Source: Cellulosilyticum sp.
GTDB lineage: Bacteria; Bacillota; Clostridia; Lachnospirales; Cellulosilyticaceae
Direction of reading: 5' to 3'
Assembly: GCA_015058045.1 (NCBI GenBank)
Contig: SVDC01000022.1
Location: 1-62,009, forward strand
Length of the DNA: 62,009 nucleotides
This document shows, piece after piece, positions 35,097 through 44,644 of the stretch. The notes below the pieces were generated by a model that did not search any database, was not told where the DNA came from, and saw only the letters and a list, made by a program, of their open reading frames with translations. A program made the translations under genes and the position numbers. Position 1 is the first letter of the stretch, and each line of letters starts with the position of its first letter.

Positions 35097-36791
35097 ATGA
35101 AGAAGAATAAAGTTTTATGTTTAATGCTTGCAGGAATGACCTCTTTATCTTTAGCAGGTTGTGGAGGAAGTAGTGAAGCGACCAATACAGCGGCCACTCC
35201 TGAGTCAACTACTGAAGTTAAAAGTGTAGATGATATGCTCGAAAAAGAAGTTGTAACAGAAGAGAAAGAAGGCTATACATTTGGAGAAGGCGTTACATTC
35301 CATTCAGATGAACCTGTCACCTACTCTATGATGTTCTCAGATCATGAAAACTATCCTTATAAAGAAGATTGGCGTTTATGGTCTGCTATTCAGGAAAGAA
35401 CAAATGTCACTTTTGATTTAACTTTAATCGCAAGATCTGACTATGAAGATAAGAAATCTGTACTTGTTAATTCAGGGGATGCACCATATATTATTCCTAA
35501 AACATATGAAGAAGGAAAATATGTAAATGGTGGTCAAGTGGTAGCAGTTAGTGACTGGGTAAAATACATGCCTAACTATCAAAGATGTATGGAAGAATGG
35601 GGCATGGCTGATGACTTAAAAATGAAACTTCAAGCTGATGGTAAATACTATGTTCTTCCAGGTCTTTGGGAGGGAGCAGGTGCTGGATACTCTTATATCA
35701 TTCGTAAAGATATTTTTGAAGCAGCAGGTGTAGATGTAGAAACTTTGCAAAAAGATTGGAATTATGATGATTTCTACGAAGCATTAAAGAAAGTAAAAGA
35801 ACACACAGGTTCAGAATATGTATGGTCTGATGCGAGTAAAGGAGATTCTTCTTTAAATATTGCTGCGATACAATATGGTGTAACATGTGGTTGGGGTATT
35901 GGAAATGGCCTAAAATTTGATCAAGAAAAAGAAGCATTCTATTTTGCAGACACAACAGATAACTACAAAGAATTTGTAAGCTATTTTAATAAAATGATTA
36001 ATGAAGGAATCCTTGACCCTGAATCTTTCTCACAGGAAGATGATGCTGCTAAAGCTAAATTCTTTACGGGCGAAAGTTTTGTACTTAATGGTAACTATCA
36101 AAACTTAGCAGACTATACTACACAGATGCAAGTGGATGGTGCAGAGCTTTATATGGTAACAGCACCAGGTGGTCCTGTTGGTAACCTTCAAGTTGAAAAC
36201 TCTAGACTTGAAAATGGTATTATGATTGCTCAAAATGCCTTAGATGATTTAGGTGAAGAAGAATTTATTAAAATGCTTCGTTTTGTAGACTGGTTATGGT
36301 ACTCAGAAGAAGGTCAAATGTTATCATTATGGGGCGTTGAAGGTGAAACTTATACCATGGATGGAGATAAAGTTGTTTTAAATCCTGAAATTACATATAA
36401 TGGTATTAACCCAGATGCAGCTAAGAAATTAAATGCAGACTATGGTTTTGCTGGTGGTGTATTTGCGTATGGCGGTTCTAATTGGCTTCGTGGCTCTAAA
36501 TTTACAGAAGGTGAAAGAGACTACAATAATAGAGTTCAAGAAACAAGAGAGCCTCGTCCAATTGACCCTCCATTCCTTGCAAATGAAGAAGAAAGTGAAG
36601 AACTTAATTTAATTCAAACTCCACTTATTGACTGTGTTAAAGCATGGACACAAAAATTCATTACAGGTCAAGCAAGTATTGAAGAAGAGTGGGATACTTA
36701 CCTTGCAGAATGTGAGGCTTTAGGTGCTACAAGAGTTGTAGATCAAGTCAATGAAATCTTTGAAAAGAATAAATCAAAATTAGGATATTAA
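35097..36791 (+). CDS. Extracellular sugar-binding lipoprotein (LplA/YtcQ-like)
   Basis: 564 residues. The N-terminal signal has a lipobox (SLAGC, Cys22), then a Ser/Thr linker and a large type-II binding fold with the YSYIIRKDIFEAAGVDVETL pattern of the LplA/YtcQ group. It delivers oligosaccharides to the two permeases encoded upstream. CAAGGGGGA precedes the ATG. A perfect terminator follows. Ligand is inferred only from uxuA: probably a uronate-containing plant oligosaccharide. Confidence 0.9.
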   Translation: MKKNKVLCLMLAGMTSLSLAGCGGSSEATNTAATPESTTEVKSVDDMLEKEVVTEEKEGYTFGEGVTFHSDEPVTYSMMFSDHENYPYKEDWRLWSAIQERTNVTFDLTLIARSDYEDKKSVLVNSGDAPYIIPKTYEEGKYVNGGQVVAVSDWVKYMPNYQRCMEEWGMADDLKMKLQADGKYYVLPGLWEGAGAGYSYIIRKDIFEAAGVDVETLQKDWNYDDFYEALKKVKEHTGSEYVWSDASKGDSSLNIAAIQYGVTCGWGIGNGLKFDQEKEAFYFADTTDNYKEFVSYFNKMINEGILDPESFSQEDDAAKAKFFTGESFVLNGNYQNLADYTTQMQVDGAELYMVTAPGGPVGNLQVENSRLENGIMIAQNALDDLGEEEFIKMLRFVDWLWYSEEGQMLSLWGVEGETYTMDGDKVVLNPEITYNGINPDAAKKLNADYGFAGGVFAYGGSNWLRGSKFTEGERDYNNRVQETREPRPIDPPFLANEEESEELNLIQTPLIDCVKAWTQKFITGQASIEEEWDTYLAECEALGATRVVDQVNEIFEKNKSKLGY

Positions 36792-36812
36792 ACTAAAGAA
36801 TTTTAAAAGGAT

Positions 36813-36850
36813 AAATAAAGAGATTGTGTTAAACAATCTCTTTATTTATT
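36813..36850 (+). terminator. Intrinsic terminator of the uxuA operon
   Basis: AAATAAAGAGATTGT (36813-36827) and ACAATCTCTTTATTT (36833-36847) form a perfect 15-bp stem with a 5-nt loop. Confidence 0.9.
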
Positions 36851-36985
36851 AATAAGTTAAAAAAGATATTTATGACAGTTTTAAAAAAGTGTAAAATAGT
36901 TAGAGTGAAAGGTAATAAGGATAGCCATAAAATGAATTATAGATGAGGCAAGTAATTGGGATAAGAGAATTATAGGGAGAAGAGA

Positions 36986-37663
36986 ATGTATATTACAGAA
37001 CGTTTAGAGAAAGAAACGGCAAGAGATTACGCGCTACGGATGATAAAGGATAATATTATTCGTATCGAGCTAGAGCCAGGAAGTATGGTAAGTGAAAAAG
37101 AAATAGCTATGGAGCTTGGTTTATCAAGAACACCAGTTAGAGAAGCCTTGATTGAACTTTCGAAATCTCAGATTGTAGAAATTTTTCCTCAAAAAGGAAG
37201 TAAGGTTTCTCTCATTGATTACGATTTAGTAGAAGAAGCTTATTTTACGCGAGTTGTTATGGAAAAAGCTATTGTAGAACTAGCTTGTGAGAGAAGCACT
37301 ATTGAAGATTTTGTAGGGCTAGAAGAAAATCTCATGCTACAAGAATTTTATATAGATTATCCAGAATCCTATAAATTCTTGCAACTAGATAATGAATTCC
37401 ACATGAAGCTTTATCAAATTTGTAATAAAATGCGATGCTATGAAATGGTTAGAAGTATGAGTATTCATTTTGATAGAGTACGCTCGTTAAGTTTAACGAC
37501 AGTGAAGAATTTGAAAAATATACAAGATCATCGTGCTATTACTGAAGCGATTAAACAAAGAGATGTAAAGCTTGCCCAGCAAATTATTGAAAAGCATATA
37601 TCAAGATACGTCATTGATGAGGCAGCAATATGTGAGAAATACCCCCAATATATTAAAGGTTAG
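36986..37663 (+). CDS. GntR-family regulator, FadR/FCD subfamily
   Basis: 225 residues. An N-terminal winged helix (RMIKDNIIRIELEPGSMVSE ... LGLSRTPVREALIELSKS) is followed by an all-helical FCD ligand domain with the metal-site pattern DNEFHMKLYQICN and later HRAITEAIKQRD ... IIEKHI. Relatives such as UxuR, ExuR and KdgR control uronate use. It lies directly after the uxuA/importer operon behind a terminator. The palindrome ACTAGTATACTAGT in the uxuA promoter is the likely target. GGGAGAAG precedes the ATG. Confidence 0.9.
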   Translation: MYITERLEKETARDYALRMIKDNIIRIELEPGSMVSEKEIAMELGLSRTPVREALIELSKSQIVEIFPQKGSKVSLIDYDLVEEAYFTRVVMEKAIVELACERSTIEDFVGLEENLMLQEFYIDYPESYKFLQLDNEFHMKLYQICNKMRCYEMVRSMSIHFDRVRSLSLTTVKNLKNIQDHRAITEAIKQRDVKLAQQIIEKHISRYVIDEAAICEKYPQYIKG

Positions 37664-37712
37664 GTAAATAGATGGAAGTTATAGCCAACAATTAAATCTT
37701 TAATACATAAAT

Positions 37713-37756
37713 AAAATAATGCCAAGTCTAGATTAAGCTAGACTTGGCATTATTTT
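37713..37756. terminator. Bidirectional terminator between convergent genes
   Basis: AAAATAATGCCAAGTCTAG (37713-37731) pairs perfectly with CTAGACTTGGCATTATTTT (37738-37756), A-rich on one side and T-rich on the other. It serves both gntR (+) and the membrane protein gene (-). Confidence 0.9.
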
Positions 37757-37758
37757 AT

Positions 37759-38187
37759 TTATTCGGTTTCCTCTAATTTATTTACTTTTCTTTTATATAG
37801 GAAACTACAGAATTGCATGAGTAAAAAACATATGATTAGAACATTAGTAAACGGCCTAATACCAAGGCGAATATCAATGTAGCCTAATTCTTTAAAGTTT
37901 AAGGCAATTTGAAATGCACCTACAAAGAGTGCACCAATCAAGCTAACTATTAAATTAGTTTTTAGAGTAGGTTTCAGTCTACGATCCCAAATACCATTTT
38001 TTAAGCATGCAACAGCAACATAAACAGATAGAAGCATAAAAATAGTAAATTCGCCGGTAAAATCTTTTTCTGCTATCACTTGTATAAAAATAGAAGCAAA
38101 TAATCCCCAATAGGCAAACCACATGCCATTATGTTCTATTTTTAATAGTTTTTGTTCCTGCATTTCATCTAGATTGTTCTTCCTCAT
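37759..38187 (-). CDS. DUF6773-like four-helix membrane protein
   Basis: 142 residues from the ATG at 38187, which has GGGAGG 9 nt upstream; another in-frame ATG lies at 38214 with a weaker site. MRKNNLDEMQEQKLLKIEHN then four hydrophobic segments match small clostridial membrane proteins encoded behind an XRE regulator. It overlaps the regulator gene by 23 bp, so the pair is translationally coupled. No activity is known. Confidence 0.7.
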   Translation of the reverse strand: MRKNNLDEMQEQKLLKIEHNGMWFAYWGLFASIFIQVIAEKDFTGEFTIFMLLSVYVAVACLKNGIWDRRLKPTLKTNLIVSLIGALFVGAFQIALNFKELGYIDIRLGIRPFTNVLIICFLLMQFCSFLYKRKVNKLEETE

Positions 38188-38389
38188 AATAATCGTCCTC
38201 CCAAAAAAGTTCATCTAACCCTTTTCCTAATACCCTACAAATTGCTCGGCAGAGTTTAATTGTAGGATTATAATCCCCTTTTTCAATGGCATTCATTGTT
38301 TGGCGGGAAACACCAACAGCTTCAGCTAGATCTTTCTGTGATAAATCTAATGCGGCGCGTGCAGCTTTAATCTTAAGATTCTTTGGCAT
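38165..38389 (-). CDS. Small XRE-family (Cro/cI-type) regulator
   Basis: 74 residues, almost entirely one HTH: AARAALDLSQKDLAEAVGVS then RQTMNAIEKGDYNPTIKLCR. This YozG/YgzD-like type is common in Firmicutes and is usually paired with a small membrane protein, as here. GGAGGTGCC precedes the ATG. The acidic C-terminal tail (EEDDYYEEEQ) overlaps the next start. It probably represses its own promoter (see 38411-38451). Confidence 0.88.
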   Translation of the reverse strand: MPKNLKIKAARAALDLSQKDLAEAVGVSRQTMNAIEKGDYNPTIKLCRAICRVLGKGLDELFWEDDYYEEEQSR

Positions 38390-38410
38390 AAAGGCACCTC
38401 CTATAGGATG

Positions 38411-38451
38411 ATATTAATTTATAATAGAATAAATGTCAAGTATATATGACA
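38411..38451 (-). promoter_or_regulatory. Promoter and palindromic operator of the XRE pair
   Basis: On the minus strand TTGACA (38439-38434) and TAATAT (38416-38411) are 17 bp apart. The palindrome TGTCA-N8-TGACA (38434-38451) covers the -35 box, a position suited to autorepression by the XRE protein. Confidence 0.65.
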
Positions 38452-38486
38452 AAAAGACATTAGAAATAAGGGGAAGGAGGTAGAGG

Positions 38487-38515
38487 TTGATATATTCCAG
38501 AAACTGTACTAATAT
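38487..38515 (+). promoter_or_regulatory. Promoter of the 38.5-kb two-component system
   Basis: TTGATA (38487-38492) and TAATAT (38510-38515) are 17 bp apart. Downstream, a short ORF of 11 codons (38543-38578, preceded by AAGGTGAG) overlaps the regulator ATG and may couple translation. Confidence 0.55.
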
Positions 38516-38570
38516 GCTAATAAATAGATAAAAAGGTGAGTTATGACTTCTGACGAGAGAGGGGACAAAG

Positions 38571-39245
38571 ATGTTTAATATTTTAGTAGTAGAAGATGAT
38601 AAGCATATTAGAAGGTTATTAGAAGCTGTATTAAATAGAGAAGGTTATACGGTATTTACAGCTGAAGATGGAGATAAAGCCTTAGAAATAATGGATATCC
38701 AGCAGGTAGATTTGATTATTCTAGATGTAATGATGCCAGGTAAGGACGGCTATGAATTTACTAAGACGCTTAGGGATGCACAATGTATGACGCCTATTTT
38801 AATGGCAACGGCAAGAAGTCAGTTTGAGGATAAGAAGAAAGGATTTAGTCTAGGGGTAGATGATTATATGACTAAACCTATTGATACAGAAGAAATGTTA
38901 CTTCGTATTAAAGCTATTTTAAGACGGGCGCAAATTGTCAATGAACGAAAGATTAGAATTGGTGAATTGGTTTTAGATTATGATACATTAACGGTTACAC
39001 TTGGAGAGGAAAAGCAAACTTTGCCGCAAAAAGAGTTTTATTTATTATATAAGCTTCTATCTTATCCAGATAAAGTTTTCACACGTATTCAATTAATGGA
39101 TGAAATATGGGGCATGGAGTCTGATAGTAGTGATACCACAGTTAATGTGCATATTAATCGATTAAGAAAGCGTTTTGAAGGCTGCAAGGAATTTGAGCTA
39201 GTGGCTGTGCGTGGATTAGGCTATAAGGCGGTAAAAAAGGTATGA
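38571..39245 (+). CDS. OmpR/PhoB-family response regulator
   Basis: 224 residues. The receiver domain has the acidic pair Glu8-Asp9/Asp10, phospho-acceptor Asp52 (IILDVMMPG) and Lys in DDYMTKP. A C-terminal OmpR-type winged helix follows (LPQKEFYLLYKLLSYPDKVF, VNVHINRLRKRF, VRGLGYK). The stop overlaps the kinase start by 4 nt. The heterodimeric ABC exporter genes 260 nt downstream of this pair are plausible targets. Confidence 0.93.
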   Translation: MFNILVVEDDKHIRRLLEAVLNREGYTVFTAEDGDKALEIMDIQQVDLIILDVMMPGKDGYEFTKTLRDAQCMTPILMATARSQFEDKKKGFSLGVDDYMTKPIDTEEMLLRIKAILRRAQIVNERKIRIGELVLDYDTLTVTLGEEKQTLPQKEFYLLYKLLSYPDKVFTRIQLMDEIWGMESDSSDTTVNVHINRLRKRFEGCKEFELVAVRGLGYKAVKKV

Positions 39246-40300
39246 AAAGAAGGATTCGCCATGTTTTAAGTCAGGTAAGATTATCTTTAAAGTTTTCAGT
39301 TATGATTTTTATAATACTGTGTTTAGCTGGCTTTATTTCTGCTCTTATTATGCATGTAGTAGTAAAATTAGGAATTTTACCTAATGATATGATTGCAGAT
39401 AGTAGGGTTGTGCCTATTATATTATTGGTGACTTGTATTATTATTGGAACAATCCTTTCTATAGTAGCAAGTAGGTCTGCGATAAAGGCAGCTGAACAAT
39501 TTATAGAAGCATCTAGTCGTTTAGCAAATGGCGATTTTACGGCTAGGATAGAAGGTAAGGGTCTAAGTGAATTTAGAAGAATGGCGGAGAACTTTAATCA
39601 CATGGCAAAGGAACTAGGGAGTATTGAAGTTTTGAGGTCAGATTTTATTAATAATTTTTCTCATGAATTTAGAACGCCTATTGTTTCTATTAAAGGTTTT
39701 GCGGAAATATTAAAGTATGATGATTTAACAGTAGAGGAACGTGAAGAATATTTGAATATTGTTATTGAAGAGTCCTCAAGATTAGCATCTTTAGCAAATA
39801 ATGTTTTAGAGGCATCTAAGCTTGATCAGCAAAGTATTCTAACTAATAAACAGATTTTTAATTTGGGAGAACAAATTCGTCAGTGTGTTCTTTTATTAGA
39901 TGCAAAGATTAGTGAGAAAGATATTAATCTAGATTTAAATATCCATGATTATAAAGTAGAGGGGAATAAGGATATGATGAGTCAAGTATGGATTAATCTC
40001 TTAGATAATGCTATTAAATTTACACCTCAAAAGGGTTCCATACACCTTTATATGAAAAGAGAAGATGATAAAATAAAAATAGAGATACAGGATACAGGAT
40101 GTGGTATCAAGCAAGAAGCAGTCGCTAAAATTTTTGATAAGTTTTATCAGGCAGATATGTCGCATGCTACCAAAGGGAATGGTCTAGGACTATCTATTGT
40201 AAAAAAGATTGTTGAACTTCATGGAGGAAGTATCGCGTGTGAGAGCGAATGGTTGAAGGGAACAACCTTTATGCTATTACTTCCAGCTGTTAAAGAATAA
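39242..40300 (+). CDS. Sensor histidine kinase
   Basis: 352 residues. Two TM helices (about 18-42 and 57-77) enclose only a very short outside loop, followed by HAMP, HisKA with His141 (NNFSHEFRTP) and HATPase_c with N (NLLDNAIKF), G1 (DTGCGI) and G2 (GNGLGLSI) boxes. The short loop suggests it senses within the membrane or through a partner protein. The ATG overlaps the regulator stop. Confidence 0.92.
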   Translation: MKRRIRHVLSQVRLSLKFSVMIFIILCLAGFISALIMHVVVKLGILPNDMIADSRVVPIILLVTCIIIGTILSIVASRSAIKAAEQFIEASSRLANGDFTARIEGKGLSEFRRMAENFNHMAKELGSIEVLRSDFINNFSHEFRTPIVSIKGFAEILKYDDLTVEEREEYLNIVIEESSRLASLANNVLEASKLDQQSILTNKQIFNLGEQIRQCVLLLDAKISEKDINLDLNIHDYKVEGNKDMMSQVWINLLDNAIKFTPQKGSIHLYMKREDDKIKIEIQDTGCGIKQEAVAKIFDKFYQADMSHATKGNGLGLSIVKKIVELHGGSIACESEWLKGTTFMLLLPAVKE

Positions 40301-40316
40301 AATAAAATGATTAAGA

Positions 40317-40358
40317 AAGGGGCTATGATACGATATCCAGTGTAATAGTCCTTTTTAT
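40317..40358 (+). terminator. Probable terminator
   Basis: AAGGGGCTAT near 40317-40326 pairs with ATAGTCCTTT (about 40345-40354), including G-U pairs, followed by TTATT. It separates the kinase from the ABC exporter genes. Confidence 0.55.
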
Positions 40359-40504
40359 TAACAGAAGATGATAAATATTGGGTTAGATCTTTTTGGAAAA
40401 TCTTTAAAAAGTGTCCAAAAGTTTATGTTAAGTTTATTTTTCTCTTTTATGATTACTACTAGACTTTTAACAAGGGAATTTATAAAGAGGAAAGGATATA
40501 AGCG

Positions 40505-42262
40505 ATGATAAAAATATTAAAGAACTTTAAGTCAAAGGAATGGCTTATTTTTGGCATAAGTGTTTGCTTTGTTATGCTGCAAGTATGGCTTGACTTAAAG
40601 TTACCTGATTATATGAGTAAAATAACAATGCTTGTACAGACACCAGGTAGCCAAATGAGTGAAATTCTTAGTGCGGGTGGCTGGATGCTTTTATGTGCTT
40701 TAGGAAGTTTACTTTCATCTATTACAGTAGCAGGATTAGCGGCTAAGATGGCAAGTAACTTATCAAGTCGATTACGTGGTCAACTTTTTGATAAAGTACA
40801 ATCTTTCTCAATGAAAGAAATTAATAATTTTTCAACAGACAGTTTAATTACACGTTCAACAAATGATATTACACAAATTCAAATGTTTGTTGTAATGGGA
40901 TTACAAATGCTGATTAAAGCGCCTATTATGGCAATCTGGGCAATTTGTAAAATTAGCGGAAAAAGCTGGCAATGGAGTGCAGCAACAGGCGGTGCTGTTT
41001 TAGTATTAGTTGTAGTAGTCGGTGTTTGTATGGTGCTTGCGATTCCTAGAATGAGAAAGCTTCAAAGTTTAACAGATAATATCAACCGTGTAACAAGAGA
41101 GAACTTAACAGGAATTCGTGTTGTAAGAGCTTATAATGCAGAAAACTACGAAGAAACAAAATTTGCTAAGGCAAATAAAGAATTAACAAATACAAGTATT
41201 TTTACAAATAGTACAATGAGTATTATGATGCCATCTGTAACACTTATTCTAAATGGTTTAAGTCTTGCAATTTACTGGATTGGTGCTGTTTTAATTAATA
41301 ATGCAGCATTGCCAGATAAGATGGGATTATTCTCAGATATGATTGTCTTCTCATCTTATGCAGTACAAGTGGTTATGGCATTTATGATTTTAATTATGGT
41401 ATTTATTTTAATGCCACGTGCAGCAGTTGCAGCAAAAAGGGTAAATGAAGTTTTAGAAACACCACTAAGTTTAGAAGATGGTCAGCTTGAAAAAGCACCA
41501 CAAGATGTAAAAGGTGAAGTAGAGTTTAAAAATGTAAGCTTTAAATATCCAGATGCAAATGACTATGTCTTAAAGGATATTAGCTTTAAGGTGAAAAAAG
41601 GTGAAACCATTGCATTTATTGGAGCAACTGGATGTGGTAAGAGTACACTTGTTAATCTCGTTCCAAGATTCTACGATGCCACAGAAGGTGAAGTTTTAGT
41701 AGATGGTGTAAATGTTAGAGAGTACAAACAAAATGCTTTAAGAAATCTATTAGGATATGTTTCACAGAAAGCAACTCTTTTTGAAGGAGATATTACTTCA
41801 AATATCGTTTTTGGAGACCATGGAAAAGGTGAGATTTCAACTTCAGAAGTAGTAGAGGCAGCTTATATTGCACAGGCCTCTGAGTTTATTGAGAAAACTG
41901 AAGGGGAATATAAAGCTTATGTAGCACAAGGCGGAAGTAACCTTTCAGGTGGACAAAAGCAACGTCTTTCTATTGCTAGAGCTATTGCACGTCATCCAGA
42001 GATTTTAATCTTTGATGATTCATTCTCAGCGCTAGATTATAAAACAGATCGTAAATTACGTAGTATTTTAAAGAAAGAAACTGCAGGTACAACTATGATG
42101 ATTGTAGCGCAGCGAATTGGAACCATTAAAGAAGCTGACCAGATTATTGTTTTAGATGAAGGTAAGATGGTTGGCAAAGGCACTCATGATGAACTGATGA
42201 AAAACTGTGAAGTTTATAGAGAGATTGCCTACTCACAACTTTCAAAGGAGGAACTTGCATAA
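40505..42262 (+). CDS. ABC exporter half-transporter A (degenerate catalytic site)
   Basis: 585 residues with six TM helices and a C-terminal ATPase. Walker A is GATGCGKST (from residue 373), the signature is intact (LSGGQKQR), but Walker B reads LIFDDSFSALD, with Asp505 in place of the catalytic Glu. This is the typical non-catalytic half of heterodimeric exporters such as TM287/288, BmrCD and LmrCD. The TAA stop overlaps the ATG of the partner gene (TAATG). Likely exports drugs, peptides or lipids. Confidence 0.92.
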   Translation: MIKILKNFKSKEWLIFGISVCFVMLQVWLDLKLPDYMSKITMLVQTPGSQMSEILSAGGWMLLCALGSLLSSITVAGLAAKMASNLSSRLRGQLFDKVQSFSMKEINNFSTDSLITRSTNDITQIQMFVVMGLQMLIKAPIMAIWAICKISGKSWQWSAATGGAVLVLVVVVGVCMVLAIPRMRKLQSLTDNINRVTRENLTGIRVVRAYNAENYEETKFAKANKELTNTSIFTNSTMSIMMPSVTLILNGLSLAIYWIGAVLINNAALPDKMGLFSDMIVFSSYAVQVVMAFMILIMVFILMPRAAVAAKRVNEVLETPLSLEDGQLEKAPQDVKGEVEFKNVSFKYPDANDYVLKDISFKVKKGETIAFIGATGCGKSTLVNLVPRFYDATEGEVLVDGVNVREYKQNALRNLLGYVSQKATLFEGDITSNIVFGDHGKGEISTSEVVEAAYIAQASEFIEKTEGEYKAYVAQGGSNLSGGQKQRLSIARAIARHPEILIFDDSFSALDYKTDRKLRSILKKETAGTTMMIVAQRIGTIKEADQIIVLDEGKMVGKGTHDELMKNCEVYREIAYSQLSKEELA

Positions 42263-44022
42263 TGAGTAAAAAAGAAGAAACTAAAAAGCCATTAAGTCAT
42301 TTACTCGAATACTGTAAAGGTTACCTACCTTTTCTTATCATAGCTGCTATATGTGCTATTGGTGGAACAATTCTCACCATATTAGGACCAGATAAACTTT
42401 CTGAAATGACCAATGTTATTACCGATGGTATTATGACAGGTATTGATATGGATGCTATTAGTAAGATTGCATGGACACTTGTAGGATTTTATGCACTGAG
42501 CTTAACTTTATCTGTTACACAAGGGCAAATCACAGCAAGAGTTACGCAAAGAATTTCTCAAAAATTAAGAGGAGATCTTTCTCAAAAAATTAATAAATTA
42601 CCAATGTGGTACTACAATCAAACAACAACAGGAGATGTGTTATCTCGTGTAACAAATGACGTAGATGCTATTTCACAAGCACTTAACCAAAGTGTAGGAA
42701 ACTTAGTCACATCAACTTGTTTATTCTTTGGTTCATTTATTATGATGCTTAAAACTAATGTGATTTTAACAGTTACAGCAGTAGGGGCAACCTTTATTGG
42801 ATTTGTTGTAATGGGACTTGTTATGAAAAAATCACAAGGCTATTTTATTAAGCAACAAGAGTATTTAGGAAAAATCAATGGTCATATTGAAGAAGTTTTC
42901 TCAGGGCATACCATTGTTAGAGCTTATAATGCAGAAGCAAAAATGAGCGATACATTCCATGGAATGAATAATGAATTAAAAACAAGTGCTTTTAAAGCTC
43001 AGTTCTTATCAGGGCTTATGATGCCAGTTATGATATTCATTGGAAACCTTGGCTATGTTGCTGTTTGTATTGTAGGGGCAATGCTTGCTTTAAATGGTCA
43101 TATTTCTTTTGGTGTCATTGTAGCCTTTATTATGTATATACGTTACTTTACACAACCACTTGGACAAATAGCACAGGCTGTACAAAGCTTACAACCAGCT
43201 GCTGCTGCAAGTAAACGTGTATTTGAATTCCTTTATGCAGAAGAAATGGAAGATGAAAGTCATAAAAAAGTTCAATTAGAAGATGTAAAAGGTGAAGTTG
43301 AATTTAAAAAAGTTCATTTTGGTTATGAAGGGACTCAAAGAACGATTATTAACAACTTCTCAGCCCATGTTAAACCAGGGCAAAAGATTGCTATTGTAGG
43401 ACCAACAGGAGCAGGAAAAACGACATTAATTAACTTACTCATGAGATATAATGAAATCAACTCTGGTGAAATCTTAATTGATGGAACATCTATTCATGAT
43501 ATATCTAAAGCAGCACTTCGTGATCAGTTCTGTATGGTTTTACAAGATACTTGGTTATTTGAAGGTAGCATTAAAGAAAACCTTGTATATAACAATGATA
43601 ATATATCAGATGAAGCGATTGAAAGAGCGTGTAAAGCTGTAGGAATGGATCACTTTATTAAGTCCTTACCAGAAGGATATAACACAATTCTTAATGATAA
43701 ACTTAGTTTATCAGCAGGACAAAAACAACAGCTTACAATTGCTCGTGCTATGATTAAAGATGCACCAATGCTCATCCTTGATGAAGCAACAAGTTCAGTA
43801 GATACAAGAACAGAACTTGTTATTCAAAAAGCTATGGATCAACTTATGGAAGGGCGTACTTCTTTCGTTATTGCCCATAGACTTTCAACCATTAAAAATG
43901 CTGATGTCATCTTAGTATTAAAAGATGGTGATATCTTAGAGAGTGGTAACCATGAAGCCCTTATGGAAAAAGGCGGCTTCTATGCAGACTTATATAATAG
44001 CCAGTTTGAAAAAACAGCTTAA
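42262..44022 (+). CDS. ABC exporter half-transporter B
   Basis: 586 residues with six TM helices and an ATPase with Walker A GPTGAGKTT and a consensus Walker B LILDEATSSVD that keeps the catalytic Glu. The signature is altered to LSAGQKQQ (483-489). Together with the Asp in the partner, this builds one degenerate and one active ATP site across the dimer. That complementary pattern is strong evidence that the two proteins work as a heterodimer. Confidence 0.93.
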   Translation: MSKKEETKKPLSHLLEYCKGYLPFLIIAAICAIGGTILTILGPDKLSEMTNVITDGIMTGIDMDAISKIAWTLVGFYALSLTLSVTQGQITARVTQRISQKLRGDLSQKINKLPMWYYNQTTTGDVLSRVTNDVDAISQALNQSVGNLVTSTCLFFGSFIMMLKTNVILTVTAVGATFIGFVVMGLVMKKSQGYFIKQQEYLGKINGHIEEVFSGHTIVRAYNAEAKMSDTFHGMNNELKTSAFKAQFLSGLMMPVMIFIGNLGYVAVCIVGAMLALNGHISFGVIVAFIMYIRYFTQPLGQIAQAVQSLQPAAAASKRVFEFLYAEEMEDESHKKVQLEDVKGEVEFKKVHFGYEGTQRTIINNFSAHVKPGQKIAIVGPTGAGKTTLINLLMRYNEINSGEILIDGTSIHDISKAALRDQFCMVLQDTWLFEGSIKENLVYNNDNISDEAIERACKAVGMDHFIKSLPEGYNTILNDKLSLSAGQKQQLTIARAMIKDAPMLILDEATSSVDTRTELVIQKAMDQLMEGRTSFVIAHRLSTIKNADVILVLKDGDILESGNHEALMEKGGFYADLYNSQFEKTA

Positions 44023-44038
44023 AAATTAGAAAAATTTT

Positions 44039-44078
44039 AGGCCTAGTACTATGGAACAGTAGTACTAGGCCTTTTAGT
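44039..44078 (+). terminator. Intrinsic terminator
   Basis: AGGCCTAGTACTA (44039-44051) pairs perfectly with TAGTACTAGGCCT (44060-44072), then TTTT. Confidence 0.9.
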
Positions 44079-44230
44079 ATTTAATTTGTTTTAAGGAATT
44101 TAATGAGATTGGTGAACTCATTTTGAGGGATAAAATATTTTTTTAGCTATAAGATAATGGAGTTAGATCTTTATATTTATAACAGAAATGATACAATAAA
44201 ATAAAAATAATGGATTAATGGAGAGAAATA

Positions 44231-44644
44231 ATGAAAAAAAACGAAGTAGTAGCAGCTATCATTATGTATCAAGATCAAATTCTATGTATGCAGAGAGACA
44301 AAGGAAAATATGAGTATATTTCTTATAAGTATGAGTTTCCAGGGGGAAAGGTTGAGCCAGGTGAAAGTAATGCACAGGCACTTCAAAGAGAGTTAAGAGA
44401 AGAGATGGCATTAGAAGTAGACATTAAAGATGAAGATTATTATATGAGTGTAGAACATGAATATCCTGATTTTAAAATTACAATGCATAGTTTTATTTGC
44501 AAGGTAGATAGTCAGGAGTTTACCAGAAAAGAGCATATTGATCATAAGTGGCTTACTAGAAAAGAGCTTATGACTTTAGACTGGGCAGCAGCAGATGTTC
44601 CAATTGTACACAAGTTACAGGAGGATGGAGATGAACTTAATTGA
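44231..44644 (+). CDS. Nudix hydrolase (MutT/CTP-pyrophosphohydrolase-like)
   Basis: 137 residues. The Nudix box runs from Gly39 through Glu45 and R53-E54 to EE57-58, with Ala60 where the classical motif has Gly. The opening NEVVAAIIMYQDQILCMQRD resembles (d)NTP pyrophosphohydrolases. It overlaps the helicase gene by 14 nt, so the two are made together. It may clean up damaged nucleotides or supply a nucleotide-related activity to the helicase system. Confidence 0.88.
   Translation: MKKNEVVAAIIMYQDQILCMQRDKGKYEYISYKYEFPGGKVEPGESNAQALQRELREEMALEVDIKDEDYYMSVEHEYPDFKITMHSFICKVDSQEFTRKEHIDHKWLTRKELMTLDWAAADVPIVHKLQEDGDELN

Noticed and set aside
35698..35955. Antisense open frame inside the sugar-binding lipoprotein gene
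   Set aside because: Low-complexity Leu/His-rich translation with no ribosome site. The same reasoning removed similar antisense frames at 1270-1467, 2215-2502, 45124-45345 and 50165-50434.
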